Shown: positions 1 to 7,145, counted from the first letter of the stretch. The stretch is 10,373 nt of DNA from Methanobacteriota archaeon (GCA_005878415.1 VBMM01000115.1:1-10373); one strand, 5' to 3'. The notes: generated from the sequence alone by a model not told the origin. Numbers and translations are program-made.

Positions 1-1779
1 TTGCCGCTACCGGAGCCTCCCGGCCCCGGGCCGGAACCCGAACCGGAGCCGGAGCCCGAGGAAGCCGCCGCCGACGGCGAAGCGCTCGCCGAGATCGAGG
101 CGATGAAGGGCGTCCTCGAGAAGGAACGCGCGGACGCCGAGTCGTGGGTCCGTTCCCGGTCCGAGGACCTCCGGGCGAAGGAAGAGTTCCTGGTGGGCCG
201 CGAAAAGGAGCTGGCCGCGAAGGAGCAGCAGGTCGAGGCCGAGGCTCGCGCGGCGACGGAGCGACTCGTCGTGCTCGAGAAGGACGTGGCGCGTCGCGAG
301 GTCCTCCGATTCCTCGGGACGGTCCCCGGCATGTCCGAGTCCGCGGCGGACGTCATCGCGACGGCGTTTCCCGACATGGAAGCGTTGCGCGGCGCCGATG
401 GGATGGCGCTGACGCAATGCAAGGGGGTCTCCGCCGGACTCGCCCGGGCGGTCCGCTACGAATTGGTCCCCGGGGAGGTCGAGGAGGAGCAACGAGCGTC
501 GCGGCTGCGCGAGGAGGCTCATGCGTTCCAGGCGGAAGGCGACTACGCCGCCGCCCTCACCTGCTACGACCGGCTCTCCCGAGCCCACCCCCAGGACATC
601 GCCGTGTGGTTCGACCGCGCGCAGCTGCTCGTCCTCCTGAACCGGCCTGCGGAAGCGTTGCAGTGTTACGCGCGCGTTATCAATCTCGACCGGAGGAACC
701 GGCAGGCCTGGCTCGAGCGCGCAAACCTCCTGTTCGGGAGCGGCCGCCTCGCCGACGCCGTGGATGCCCTGCGCGAGGCGCTCAAAATCGATCCCTCGAA
801 GGGAGGGGACATCGCCCTCCGGGCCGAGCAGCTGCGACGGGACGGCCATCCGAACGAAGCCGTCCTCCTGTTTCAGGCGGTCCTCGACGCGGATCCGGAC
901 GAGGCGCGCGCAGCGCTCGGCCTCGGCGATTCCCTCCTGGATCTCGGTGACACGGAGGCCGCGGAGGTGCTGTTCACGCGAGCCCTCGGCAAGAATCCGC
1001 AGAACGCACCGATCGTCTTCCGCAAGGGCGAGCTCTTGGAACGCAAGGGCCGATGGGGCGCTGCGATCCAGTACTACAACCGCGCGATCGCCCTCCGCTG
1101 GAACCTCGTCGGTCCTTGGTTCGCGAAGGGCCGGATCTTGCTCGACCACGACCGCACGAAGGAGGCGCTCGAGTGCTTCGACAAGGTCGTCTCGTTCGAG
1201 CCGGACCACGTGGGCGCGTGGGCGGGCAAAGCCCGGGCCCTTGCGGCCCTCGGGGATCGGGAGGCCGCGACGGCGGCGCTCGACCGAGCGTCCACGATCG
1301 GTCCGAAGGATCCGGCGGTGCGTGCCGCTCGGGAGGCGATTGGGGCGTCCGCCCCTCCCGAGACGAAACCCTCCGCCTCGATGATGGACTTGCCGTCCCT
1401 CGCCAAGGCCTTCGAGGAAATCGAGGCCGAGCCGGAACCCGAGCCTCCGAGGGCGTCCGTTCCCCCGGACTTCCAGGCATTTGTCGAGTCGATCGAACCG
1501 GAGAAGGAGGAGACGCAGGTGCTCTTGCAGCTCGCGGAGCTCGCGCTCGAAGGCGGGGATCCGCAGATGGCGTTGCTGCGATACGAGCAGGCGATCGCGC
1601 AGGAGGCCCGCAACCCCGACGCCTGGACGGGCAAAGGGGTCGCCCTCCAGCAACTCGAGCGGTATCGGGAGGCCCTCGAGGCGTACGACCGCGCCCTCGC
1701 CGTCAAGCCGGACCACGAACTCGCGCTGAAGTGGCGGATGACGTGCGTCCGTCACGTGGAGCGGGAGGCGGACGGGTGA
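1..1779 (+). CDS. TPR protein with coiled coil and helix-hairpin-helix domain, probably 5'-truncated
   Basis: The frame is open from the first base, which happens to read TTG, so the true start may lie outside the window. In order: a Pro-Glu repeat (residues 11-20); a charged Glu/Lys/Arg/Ala-rich segment (about 25-100) that looks like a coiled coil; a helix-hairpin-helix-like domain (about 102-152, with the hairpin motifs TVPGMSE and CKGVSAG); a long TPR array (about 165-450) with recurring A-x-x-x-Y/F-x-x-A-L patterns; a second acidic Pro-Glu linker (about 470-490); and a last TPR pair (about 505-575). TPRs bind proteins and HhH domains usually bind nucleic acid, so a cytoplasmic scaffold is plausible; that role is inference. 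No signal peptide or membrane segment is visible. The stop overlaps the next start as GTGA, so it heads or continues an operon. The family is clear, the function is unknown. Confidence 0.9.
   Translation: MPLPEPPGPGPEPEPEPEPEEAAADGEALAEIEAMKGVLEKERADAESWVRSRSEDLRAKEEFLVGREKELAAKEQQVEAEARAATERLVVLEKDVARREVLRFLGTVPGMSESAADVIATAFPDMEALRGADGMALTQCKGVSAGLARAVRYELVPGEVEEEQRASRLREEAHAFQAEGDYAAALTCYDRLSRAHPQDIAVWFDRAQLLVLLNRPAEALQCYARVINLDRRNRQAWLERANLLFGSGRLADAVDALREALKIDPSKGGDIALRAEQLRRDGHPNEAVLLFQAVLDADPDEARAALGLGDSLLDLGDTEAAEVLFTRALGKNPQNAPIVFRKGELLERKGRWGAAIQYYNRAIALRWNLVGPWFAKGRILLDHDRTKEALECFDKVVSFEPDHVGAWAGKARALAALGDREAATAALDRASTIGPKDPAVRAAREAIGASAPPETKPSASMMDLPSLAKAFEEIEAEPEPEPPRASVPPDFQAFVESIEPEKEETQVLLQLAELALEGGDPQMALLRYEQAIAQEARNPDAWTGKGVALQQLERYREALEAYDRALAVKPDHELALKWRMTCVRHVEREADG
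31..60 (+). repeat. Imperfect hexanucleotide repeat encoding five Pro-Glu dipeptides
   Basis: Five successive CCN-GAR codon pairs encode PEPEPEPEPE near the start of the first TPR protein. A shorter related run occurs around 1432-1446 in the linker before the last TPR pair. Such runs usually form stiff extended spacers between domains and can vary in length between strains by slippage. Only the repeat itself is seen; the spacer role is inferred. Confidence 0.7.
1763..1768 (+). promoter_or_regulatory. Shine-Dalgarno site for the second TPR gene
   Basis: GGGAGG lies seven bases before the GTG at 1776. It lies inside the end of the preceding gene and fixes the start of the second TPR gene, whose frame is open far upstream (to 1053) and would otherwise be over-extended. 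Confidence 0.7.
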
Positions 1780-2693
1780 CGGTCCCCCCCGCCGCCGAGG
1801 AGCGCTTCCTCCCGAGCGTCGACTCGCTGGAGGCGGCGATGCGAGCGGCGCGCCGGGCGGCGGATCAGGGCGACGTCGACGGCGCCTTGCGTCAGCTTGG
1901 GATCGCCCTCCGCCTGAAACCGGAGTACGATGCGGCCTGGCTTCTGCGCGGGCACGTGCTTCGGCGGGCGAACGACCTGGAAGGGGCGCTGGAATCGTTC
2001 GCCCAGGCGCTGAAGATCAACGGAGAATCCGAGGAATCGTGGATGGGCCTGGCCTCGGCGCTCCACGGACTCGGACGCCTCCGGGAGGAGGTCGAAGCGT
2101 ACGATCGAATCGTCACGATCCACCCCCGCTCGACCGAGGCGTGGATCGACAAGGGCGCGGTGCTCCATGAACTCGGAGACTACGCGGGCGCCATCGCCTG
2201 CTACGACACGGTCCTCGCCTGGCGTCCGGAGCATGTGGCCGCATGGAACAACAAGGGTGCGGCATTGCTCCGCCTCGGCGACGAAGCCGCGGCCACGCGA
2301 TGCATCGACGAGGCGCTCCAACTGGATCCCGATTTCTTCGACGCGGTCGCGAACCGCGTCCTCCTCTGCCAGAAACAAGGCCGGCACGGCGAGACGGTCC
2401 TCTGGGTCGACCGCGCGCTGCGGATCCGCGACGCCCCGTGGCTGTGGTACGTCAAGGGCCTCGCGCACCTGGGTCTCTCCGAATCGACCCTGGCGATGAA
2501 GGCGTTCGAGCGGACGCTCGCCTCGGATCCTTCCCTCAAGGAGGCGCGTGCGGGACTTCGGAAGGCGAAGGCGCTTCGGGAGAAGGTGGACTTCTACCGC
2601 GGCGCCTACGAATGCTTCGGGACGCACCTCCCCGGGGATCCGGGGTGTGCGGAATGCGAGATCTCCACTCGGTGCCGAGAGGTGACACCGTGA
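1776..2693 (+). CDS. TPR protein with C-terminal four-cysteine motif
   Basis: A 305-residue protein starting at GTG, which overlaps the previous stop by four bases (GTGA) and has a good Shine-Dalgarno site. Residues about 20-265 are consecutive TPRs with clear signatures (for example the repeat around 125-150, A-W-x-x-K-G, then G-x-Y-x-x-A-I-x-C-Y). The C-terminus carries Cys280, Cys291, Cys294 and Cys300 in a C-x10-C-x2-C-x5-C arrangement within the context FGTHLPGDPGC, which may bind zinc or an Fe-S cluster. The TPR part predicts protein binding. The metal site is inferred from spacing only. It sits between two other TPR genes with four-base overlaps on both sides, so the three are very probably co-translated and may act together. 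The exact role is unknown. Confidence 0.9.
   Translation: MTVPPAAEERFLPSVDSLEAAMRAARRAADQGDVDGALRQLGIALRLKPEYDAAWLLRGHVLRRANDLEGALESFAQALKINGESEESWMGLASALHGLGRLREEVEAYDRIVTIHPRSTEAWIDKGAVLHELGDYAGAIACYDTVLAWRPEHVAAWNNKGAALLRLGDEAAATRCIDEALQLDPDFFDAVANRVLLCQKQGRHGETVLWVDRALRIRDAPWLWYVKGLAHLGLSESTLAMKAFERTLASDPSLKEARAGLRKAKALREKVDFYRGAYECFGTHLPGDPGCAECEISTRCREVTP
2677..2685 (+). promoter_or_regulatory. Shine-Dalgarno site for the third TPR gene
   Basis: GAGAGGTGA ends four bases before the GTG at 2690 and contains AGGTGA, a strong match to the archaeal anti-Shine-Dalgarno complement. It supports the GTG at 2690 as start rather than one of the upstream codons of the open frame, which extends back to 2243. 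Confidence 0.65.
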
Positions 2694-3910
2694 GCCTGCC
2701 CTCCCTCGCGGAGGTGGAGCACGCCGACTGGCCCTCGCTCCAGCGGATGTGCGGGACCCTCGGACTGAATCCGAAAGGTCGCAGCGCCGTCGTTCGGATG
2801 CGGGTCCTCGATCACGTCCGTCGCAGGAGCCGTCCGGAAGGCTGGCGTGCGGGACCGGCGCAACTCGCTCCCCTGCTCACCCGACTCGGATTCCCCGATC
2901 TCGCGGCGCGGTTGTGGGAGTCCACCATCCAATTGGACGCGCCCGCTCCGTGGGTCGGGCTGGGCGAGGCGGACCTCGCGCGGGGGCGGTTCACAGAAGC
3001 CTCCAAGGCGTTCGGACGAGCCGCTCAAATGGGCGATCCGTCCGCGGACCTGCATCGGGCCGAAGCGCTCGCCGTCAACGGCGACTTCGAAGGCGCGGCG
3101 CGCCTGTGCGACGCATACATGGCCTCCCGACCGGGGGACGTGCGCGCGCTCGCGACGAAGGCCGGATTCCTGGCTCGCGCCGGTTTTGTGGATGAGGCGA
3201 CCCGCGTGCTCTTCGCGGCGATGGAAGCTCACCCGGAGATCCCGAGCCTCGCCCGCGCGTGGGGGATCGCGCTCCTCAGGGCCGGCCATCCGGAGGACGC
3301 GGCGAGCGCGTTCCACGAAGCCGTTCGGCGGGATGCGCGGGACGCGAGCGCACGGATCAATCGAGGCGCTGCGTTGCTCTTGGCGGGCCGAACGCGCGAA
3401 GCCATCGGCGTGCTCCGAGAATTCCTCGAACTCGATCCCAGACGGGCGGAAGCGCTGAACAACCTCGGCGTCGCATTCCTGCACTCGGGCCGAGCGGGCT
3501 CCGGAGTCACGACCCTCGAGCGGGCCGCGAAGCAGGTCGAGCTACCTCGGATCGTGTTGAACCTCGGGAAGGCGCACGAGGAGGCGCGCCAGACCGCCGA
3601 CGCGACGCGCGCCTATGCCCAGGTGCTGCGGATGCGCCCGGAAGACGCGGAGGCGCTCGCGGGACGGAAGCGTCTCGCCGCGGGGACGGCGAAGAATCCG
3701 CTCGCCACCGAGCCGTCGCCCGAGACCCAAACCGGACCGGGGACGTCACCGAAGGCGCGTCGGACTCACCCCTCCCTTGGCCGGTACGATGGCGATTCGT
3801 CCGACGACATGGGACGGCGTCTACACGGAGGGAGCGTGGCTCCTCACGCGCAACCTCGTCCCCGGCGTCTCCGTGTACGGCGAGAGTCTCCCCGTCGAGG
3901 CCGCCGTTGA
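2690..3910 (+). CDS. SAP-like/TPR protein whose 3' end overlaps the fibrillarin gene
   Basis: A 406-residue protein starting at GTG inside the preceding stop (GTGA overlap). Residues about 10-48 form a short helix-turn-helix-like unit with the pattern W-x-x-L-x-x-M-C-x-x-L-G-L-x-x-K-G-R, resembling a SAP domain, a small nucleic-acid-binding fold. Residues about 60-335 are TPR-like repeats, the best around 215-330. From about residue 336 the protein becomes a Thr/Pro-rich and then Arg-rich tail; the last 40 residues are read from the start of the fibrillarin gene in another frame. That tail looks non-native, so the ancestral stop may have been lost (for example near the TAC at 3785-3787) or the read-through may be a sequencing artefact. 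It is the third member of the co-translated TPR set. SAP assignment is moderate, TPR assignment strong, function unknown. Confidence 0.85.
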   Translation: MSLPSLAEVEHADWPSLQRMCGTLGLNPKGRSAVVRMRVLDHVRRRSRPEGWRAGPAQLAPLLTRLGFPDLAARLWESTIQLDAPAPWVGLGEADLARGRFTEASKAFGRAAQMGDPSADLHRAEALAVNGDFEGAARLCDAYMASRPGDVRALATKAGFLARAGFVDEATRVLFAAMEAHPEIPSLARAWGIALLRAGHPEDAASAFHEAVRRDARDASARINRGAALLLAGRTREAIGVLREFLELDPRRAEALNNLGVAFLHSGRAGSGVTTLERAAKQVELPRIVLNLGKAHEEARQTADATRAYAQVLRMRPEDAEALAGRKRLAAGTAKNPLATEPSPETQTGPGTSPKARRTHPSLGRYDGDSSDDMGRRLHGGSVAPHAQPRPRRLRVRRESPRRGRR

Positions 3911-4451
3911 GTACCGACGCTGGGACGCGAACCGGAGCAAGCTCGCCGCGTACCTGAAATGCGGCGGGCGTCGCTGGCCGTTCGGAGAGCAAGCTTCCGT
4001 CTTGTACCTCGGCGCCGGGAGCGGTACCACCGTGAGCCACATCTCGGACGTCTGTGCCCGCGGACTCATCACGGCCGTCGAGGTGTCGTCCCGTTCGTTT
4101 CGGAACCTGCTGACCCTGGCGGAGCGCCGCGCAAATCTCGTGCCCGTCCTCGGCGACGCATCGAAACCGCAAACCTACGCGGGAAGGGTCGGGTCCGTCG
4201 ACGTCGTGTACCAGGACGTCGCCCAGCGCGATCAGGAGTCGATCTTCCTCAAGAACCTGGGGATGCTGCGGAGCGGGGGCACCGGTTTCCTCATCGTCAA
4301 GGCCCGCTCCGCCGATGTGACCGCCCCGCCGACTCGAGTGTTCGCAGCGGCGAAGGAGGCGCTGATGTCGTCGGGCTTCTCGGTGATGGACGTCCGCTCT
4401 CTTGCGCCGTTCCAGACCGACCATGCCGCGGTGGTCGTGACGAAGCCATAG
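3789..4451 (+). CDS. flpA: Fibrillarin-like rRNA/tRNA 2'-O-methyltransferase
   Basis: The catalytic subunit of archaeal box C/D ribonucleoproteins, transferring a methyl group from S-adenosylmethionine to ribose 2'-OH of rRNA and tRNA, guided by C/D sRNAs with Nop5 and L7Ae. The 220-residue length is normal for archaeal fibrillarin. Visible hallmarks are NLVPGVSVYGE (22-32), EYRRWDANRSKLAA (41-54), the SAM-binding motif VLYLGAGSGTTVSHISD (71-87), GDASKP (122-127), the YQDVAQ block (141-146) and VKARSADVT (170-178). The ATG at 3789 gives the expected short N-terminus. I see no clear Shine-Dalgarno site, and the first 122 bases also encode the tail of the preceding TPR gene. Nop5, often the neighbour of fibrillarin in archaea, is not present next to it. 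Identification is firm. Confidence 0.96.
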   Translation: MAIRPTTWDGVYTEGAWLLTRNLVPGVSVYGESLPVEAAVEYRRWDANRSKLAAYLKCGGRRWPFGEQASVLYLGAGSGTTVSHISDVCARGLITAVEVSSRSFRNLLTLAERRANLVPVLGDASKPQTYAGRVGSVDVVYQDVAQRDQESIFLKNLGMLRSGGTGFLIVKARSADVTAPPTRVFAAAKEALMSSGFSVMDVRSLAPFQTDHAAVVVTKP

Positions 4452-4456
4452 CATCA

Positions 4457-4470
4457 TCCCTTCGAAGGGA
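4457..4470. repeat. Perfect 14-base palindrome in the fibrillarin-methyltransferase gap
   Basis: TCCCTTCGAAGGGA reads the same on both strands and fills much of the 32-base gap between fibrillarin and the methyltransferase gene. As RNA it could form a five-base-pair stem with a four-base loop. As DNA it has the symmetry of a dimeric regulator site. No T-run follows, so a classic terminator is unlikely. Chance cannot be excluded. Confidence 0.5.
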
Positions 4471-4483
4471 CTTCACGCGGTGA

Positions 4484-5275
4484 ATGGAACCGCCGTCGCA
4501 CGCTTCGTACGGCCGTTTCGCCCGTTACTACGATCAGATCTACGATGGCATCGTGGACTACGAGGGAGACGTCGATTTCCTGGAGAGGGTGTTCCGGCGT
4601 TTCCGACGGAGACCGCGGACAATCCTGGACCTCGGGTGCGGGACGGGCAATCACGATCTCCCGCTCGCGCGGCGCGGGTACGAGGTGACGGGCGTCGATC
4701 GGTCCCCGGCGATGCTCGTTCGCGCGCGAGAGAAGTCGGTCGCCGCGGGGATCCAGGTCCGATTCGTCCGAGGCGACATGCGCTCGTTCGACCTAGGAAA
4801 GACCTTCGACGCGGCCGTGTGCATGTTCGGCGCGTTCGGATATCTCCTCACGCCGCGGGACATTGAGCGATGCTTGCGCTCCGTGCGGCGGCATCTGTCA
4901 TCCGCGGGCCTCTTCGCCTTCGAGTTTTGGCAAGGGTCCGCCGCGCGACCCTCCCCCTACCCGTCTTGGACGCACAAGCGGGACCCGGACCTGGAGATCG
5001 TCCGGCTGGAGGTGAGCCGGTTCGATCCGCGCACGGGGCGTCTCCCCATCGAGTTCCGCTTTTTCGTGTTGCGCCACGGCCGAGTCTTGGATCGGTTCGA
5101 CGAAGTCCACGTCGTCCAGACGCACGATCGCGACGAAATGCGGACCCTCCTCCGCCGATCCGGCTTCGAGCTGGCGGGAGCGTTCGCGGCGACGAACACG
5201 AAGAAGGGATTCGAGCCCGCGACGGACGAAACGTTCCGCGCGATGGCGGTCGCGCGACCCCGGGCTCAATCTTAA
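4484..5275 (+). CDS. Class I SAM-dependent methyltransferase, substrate unknown
   Basis: A 263-residue Rossmann-fold methyltransferase. The N-terminal Y-Y-D-x-I-Y-D-x-I segment (15-23) is the typical lid of this small-molecule or tRNA-type methyltransferase superfamily. Motif I is ILDLGCGTG (47-55), the acidic residue at the end of strand 2 is D72 in GVDRS, motif II/III is RGDMRSF (96-102), and CMFGAFGYL (113-121) is the motif IV region. The C-terminal half (about 150-250) has the beta-strand-rich insert followed by DEMRTLLRRSGFE, as in many PF13649-like enzymes. The ATG at 4484 is chosen because the lid follows at once; the adjoining GGTGA is too close to act as a normal ribosome site. Co-orientation with fibrillarin hints at RNA or translation-linked methylation, but this is only context. 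The substrate cannot be told from sequence. Confidence 0.88.
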   Translation: MEPPSHASYGRFARYYDQIYDGIVDYEGDVDFLERVFRRFRRRPRTILDLGCGTGNHDLPLARRGYEVTGVDRSPAMLVRAREKSVAAGIQVRFVRGDMRSFDLGKTFDAAVCMFGAFGYLLTPRDIERCLRSVRRHLSSAGLFAFEFWQGSAARPSPYPSWTHKRDPDLEIVRLEVSRFDPRTGRLPIEFRFFVLRHGRVLDRFDEVHVVQTHDRDEMRTLLRRSGFELAGAFAATNTKKGFEPATDETFRAMAVARPRAQS

Positions 5276-5278
5276 ATA
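5271..5278 (+). promoter_or_regulatory. TATA-like box for the uS15 gene
   Basis: CTTAAATA is one of few A/T-only runs in this G+C-rich window and overlaps the TAA stop of the methyltransferase gene. An archaeal start about 25 bases downstream would fall near 5300, leaving a 5' leader of about 15 bases that contains GAGG (5305-5308) six bases before the uS15 ATG. The spacing fits an archaeal core promoter well; transcription itself is inferred. Confidence 0.65.
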
Positions 5279-5314
5279 CGTGCCCGCGGTATGTGACGGC
5301 CTCCGAGGAAACCG

Positions 5315-5770
5315 ATGGCACGCCTCCATGCGCACCGCAAAGGCAAGAGCGGTTCGACCCGCCCGTTTCTGAAGGCGAATCCCGAATGGGTGGGGATGGA
5401 AAAGGCCGAAATCGAGGCGACGATCCTGCGCCTGCACCAGGAGGGCTTGTCCGCCGCGATGATCGGCGTGCGGCTGCGCGACGCGTACGGCGTCCCGAGC
5501 GTCCGCCTCGCCACGGGACGAAGCGTCCTGGAAATCTTGCGGTCGAAGGGCGCGAAGTTCGCGCTGCCTCAGGATCTCGCGAGCCTGATCAAACGCGCCG
5601 GGAGCTTGCAGAGCCACCTGAAAGGGCACGGCAAGGACCTGAGCAACAAGCGCGGATTGCAACTCATCGAGTCGAAGATCCGACGGCTGTCCCGCTACTA
5701 CAAGGATCGCGGGGTTCTGCCGTCGGATTGGGATTACTCCCTCAAGTTGGCGGAACTTCAAGTGAAGTAG
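5315..5770 (+). CDS. rps15: 30S ribosomal protein uS15 (S15P/S13e)
   Basis: A 151-residue small-subunit ribosomal protein of the archaeal/eukaryotic type, which binds 16S rRNA helices in the central domain. The N-terminus MARLHAHRKGKSGSTRP is the archaeal extension absent from bacterial S15; the core follows with LHQEGLSAAMIGVRLRDAYG (about 41-60) and the conserved helical end ESKIRRLSRYYKDRGVLP (118-135). Length is the archaeal norm. The ATG at 5315 has GAGG six bases upstream and a TATA-like box about 40 bases upstream, so the gene appears to have its own promoter separate from the fibrillarin cluster. The DHH nuclease gene starts seven bases after its stop, an arrangement found in many Euryarchaeota. 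Identification is firm. Confidence 0.97.
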   Translation: MARLHAHRKGKSGSTRPFLKANPEWVGMEKAEIEATILRLHQEGLSAAMIGVRLRDAYGVPSVRLATGRSVLEILRSKGAKFALPQDLASLIKRAGSLQSHLKGHGKDLSNKRGLQLIESKIRRLSRYYKDRGVLPSDWDYSLKLAELQVK

Positions 5771-5774
5771 GTGG
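5769..5774 (+). promoter_or_regulatory. Shine-Dalgarno site overlapping the uS15 stop
   Basis: AGGTGG begins within the TAG stop of uS15 and lies three bases before the ATG of the DHH phosphoesterase gene. The overlap suggests the downstream gene is translated by ribosomes finishing uS15. Confidence 0.5.
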
Positions 5775-5777
5775 CCG

Positions 5778-7145
5778 ATGGCGAAGCGCCTGGACGACCT
5801 GGCGCCCCAAGGTCTTCTCGATCGCGCGCGGAAGGCCGTCGACCTCGTCGATGCGGCCTCGCGCATCCGCGTGTTCTGCCACTACGACCCGGACGGCACG
5901 ACGTCTGCGTCGATCCTCGCGCGGGCCCTGATGCGTCGTGGGAAGCGGATTCACGCGTCGATGGCACACGCTCTCGACCGCGCTTCCGCGGACCGCCTCC
6001 AGGCCGAATCGAACGAGCTCCTCGTCGTGAGCGACATGGGCTCGGCCCAACTCGACCTCTTGGAGCATCTGCCCTATCCCGTCGTGGTGCTGGACCATCA
6101 CAAGCCGGTCCGCGACTCCGATACGGTCGTGCACGTGAACCCGCATCTGGACGGCGTCGACGGCGCACGGGAGATGTGCGGTGCGACCACGACGTGGCTC
6201 TTCACCCTCGTCCTCGATGAACGGAATTGGGACCTCGCCGGCATCGCCATGGCCGGGGCGATCGGGGACATGCAGGCCGCCGGAGGGTTCGTCGGGGTGA
6301 ACGGCGCGCTCTTCGCCGAGGCCGCGGACCGCAAGATCGTCGTGCCCGAGCGTCGGCTGTCCCTCCGGGACCTGCCCCTCGTAAAGGCGATCGCCCAATC
6401 GATCCGTCCGTACTTCCGCGGGCTATCGGGACGTCCCGATGCATCTGCCGCTTTGCTGAAAAAGGCCGGCTTTGATCCCGACATGAGCCTCCGTCAGCTC
6501 GAGCCCGCGGCGCGGCGGAAGTTGACGTCGGTGCTCGCCGCACACCTCGTGGAGCAGGGAGCCGCCCCCGAGGCGCTCGACGCGATCGTCGAGGACCGCT
6601 ACTGGATCGAGCCGGATCAGATCTACGCGCAAGACCTCGAGGCGTACGTGAACAGCTGCGACCGGCTCGGTCAGGAAGGACTCGGGATGGCGGTGTGCCT
6701 CGGAGATCGGGAGGCCCTGGCGAAGGCCGAGGGGCTCCTCGACCAATACATGTCCCGGATGCTCGGATACCTCACACGCCTCGAGCGCGAAGGGCTCTAC
6801 GCGAAAAAACATGTCCAGTTCTTCTACTGCGACGATGCGAGCCTCTCCGGATCCGTCGCGGGGACGGGGATGCAGTTCTTCTTCGACCAGACCCGACCGG
6901 TCCTCGCTCTCTCGGTGTTGGACGGCCAGACGAAGGTGTCCGCCCGCGCCACGCGGGGCCACATCGCATCGGGCGTCGATCTCGCCGTCGCCCTCCGAGA
7001 GGCCGCCGCATCGCTCGGCGGGAACGGCGGGGGGCACAACATCGCGTCCGGCGCGACGATCCCGAAAGGCAAGGAAGACAAGTTCATCGGGACGGTCGAC
7101 GAAATCGTCGGACGCCAGCTCGGGTCGGGCAGCGCGTCTCAATAG
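5778..7145 (+). CDS. RecJ-like DHH/DHHA1-family phosphoesterase (archaeal ssDNA/RNA exonuclease family)
   Basis: A 455-residue member of the archaeal RecJ-like group, which includes the GINS-associated nuclease GAN and related single-strand exonucleases; these use two metal ions to cut phosphodiester bonds. All main motifs are present: HYDPDGTTSASI (35-46, metal ligands D37 and D39), VVSDMGS (83-89, D86), the namesake DHH at 106-108, the motif IV aspartate in AIGDMQ (161-166, D164), and the C-terminal DHHA1 substrate-binding motif GGNGGGHNIASGA (414-426). The enzyme therefore looks catalytically intact. It is seven bases after uS15 and probably co-transcribed. Whether it is the GINS-bound copy or a paralogue acting on RNA or DNA ends cannot be decided here. 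Its last seven bases overlap the convergent DUF835 gene. Confidence 0.93.
   Translation: MAKRLDDLAPQGLLDRARKAVDLVDAASRIRVFCHYDPDGTTSASILARALMRRGKRIHASMAHALDRASADRLQAESNELLVVSDMGSAQLDLLEHLPYPVVVLDHHKPVRDSDTVVHVNPHLDGVDGAREMCGATTTWLFTLVLDERNWDLAGIAMAGAIGDMQAAGGFVGVNGALFAEAADRKIVVPERRLSLRDLPLVKAIAQSIRPYFRGLSGRPDASAALLKKAGFDPDMSLRQLEPAARRKLTSVLAAHLVEQGAAPEALDAIVEDRYWIEPDQIYAQDLEAYVNSCDRLGQEGLGMAVCLGDREALAKAEGLLDQYMSRMLGYLTRLEREGLYAKKHVQFFYCDDASLSGSVAGTGMQFFFDQTRPVLALSVLDGQTKVSARATRGHIASGVDLAVALREAAASLGGNGGGHNIASGATIPKGKEDKFIGTVDEIVGRQLGSGSASQ

Noticed and set aside
7..1755. 582-codon open frame on the minus strand opposite the first TPR gene
   Set aside because: Its translation is Arg/Leu/Gly-rich with no recognisable domain, and the plus strand has clear TPR repeats. 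In G+C-rich genes stops are rare on the opposite strand, so a long shadow is expected.
3259..3957. Alternative plus-strand frame through the third TPR gene and into fibrillarin
   Set aside because: It is Arg-rich shadow translation of TPR-coding DNA; the TPR frame and the fibrillarin frame account for the region.
4457..4470. Palindrome as an intrinsic terminator of the fibrillarin transcript
   Set aside because: No T-run follows, and the methyltransferase gene begins 13 bases later in the same direction.
4480..4866. Alternative start GTG 4480 in another frame before the methyltransferase
   Set aside because: That frame has no methyltransferase motifs; the frame from ATG 4484 contains the lid, motif I and later motifs in order.
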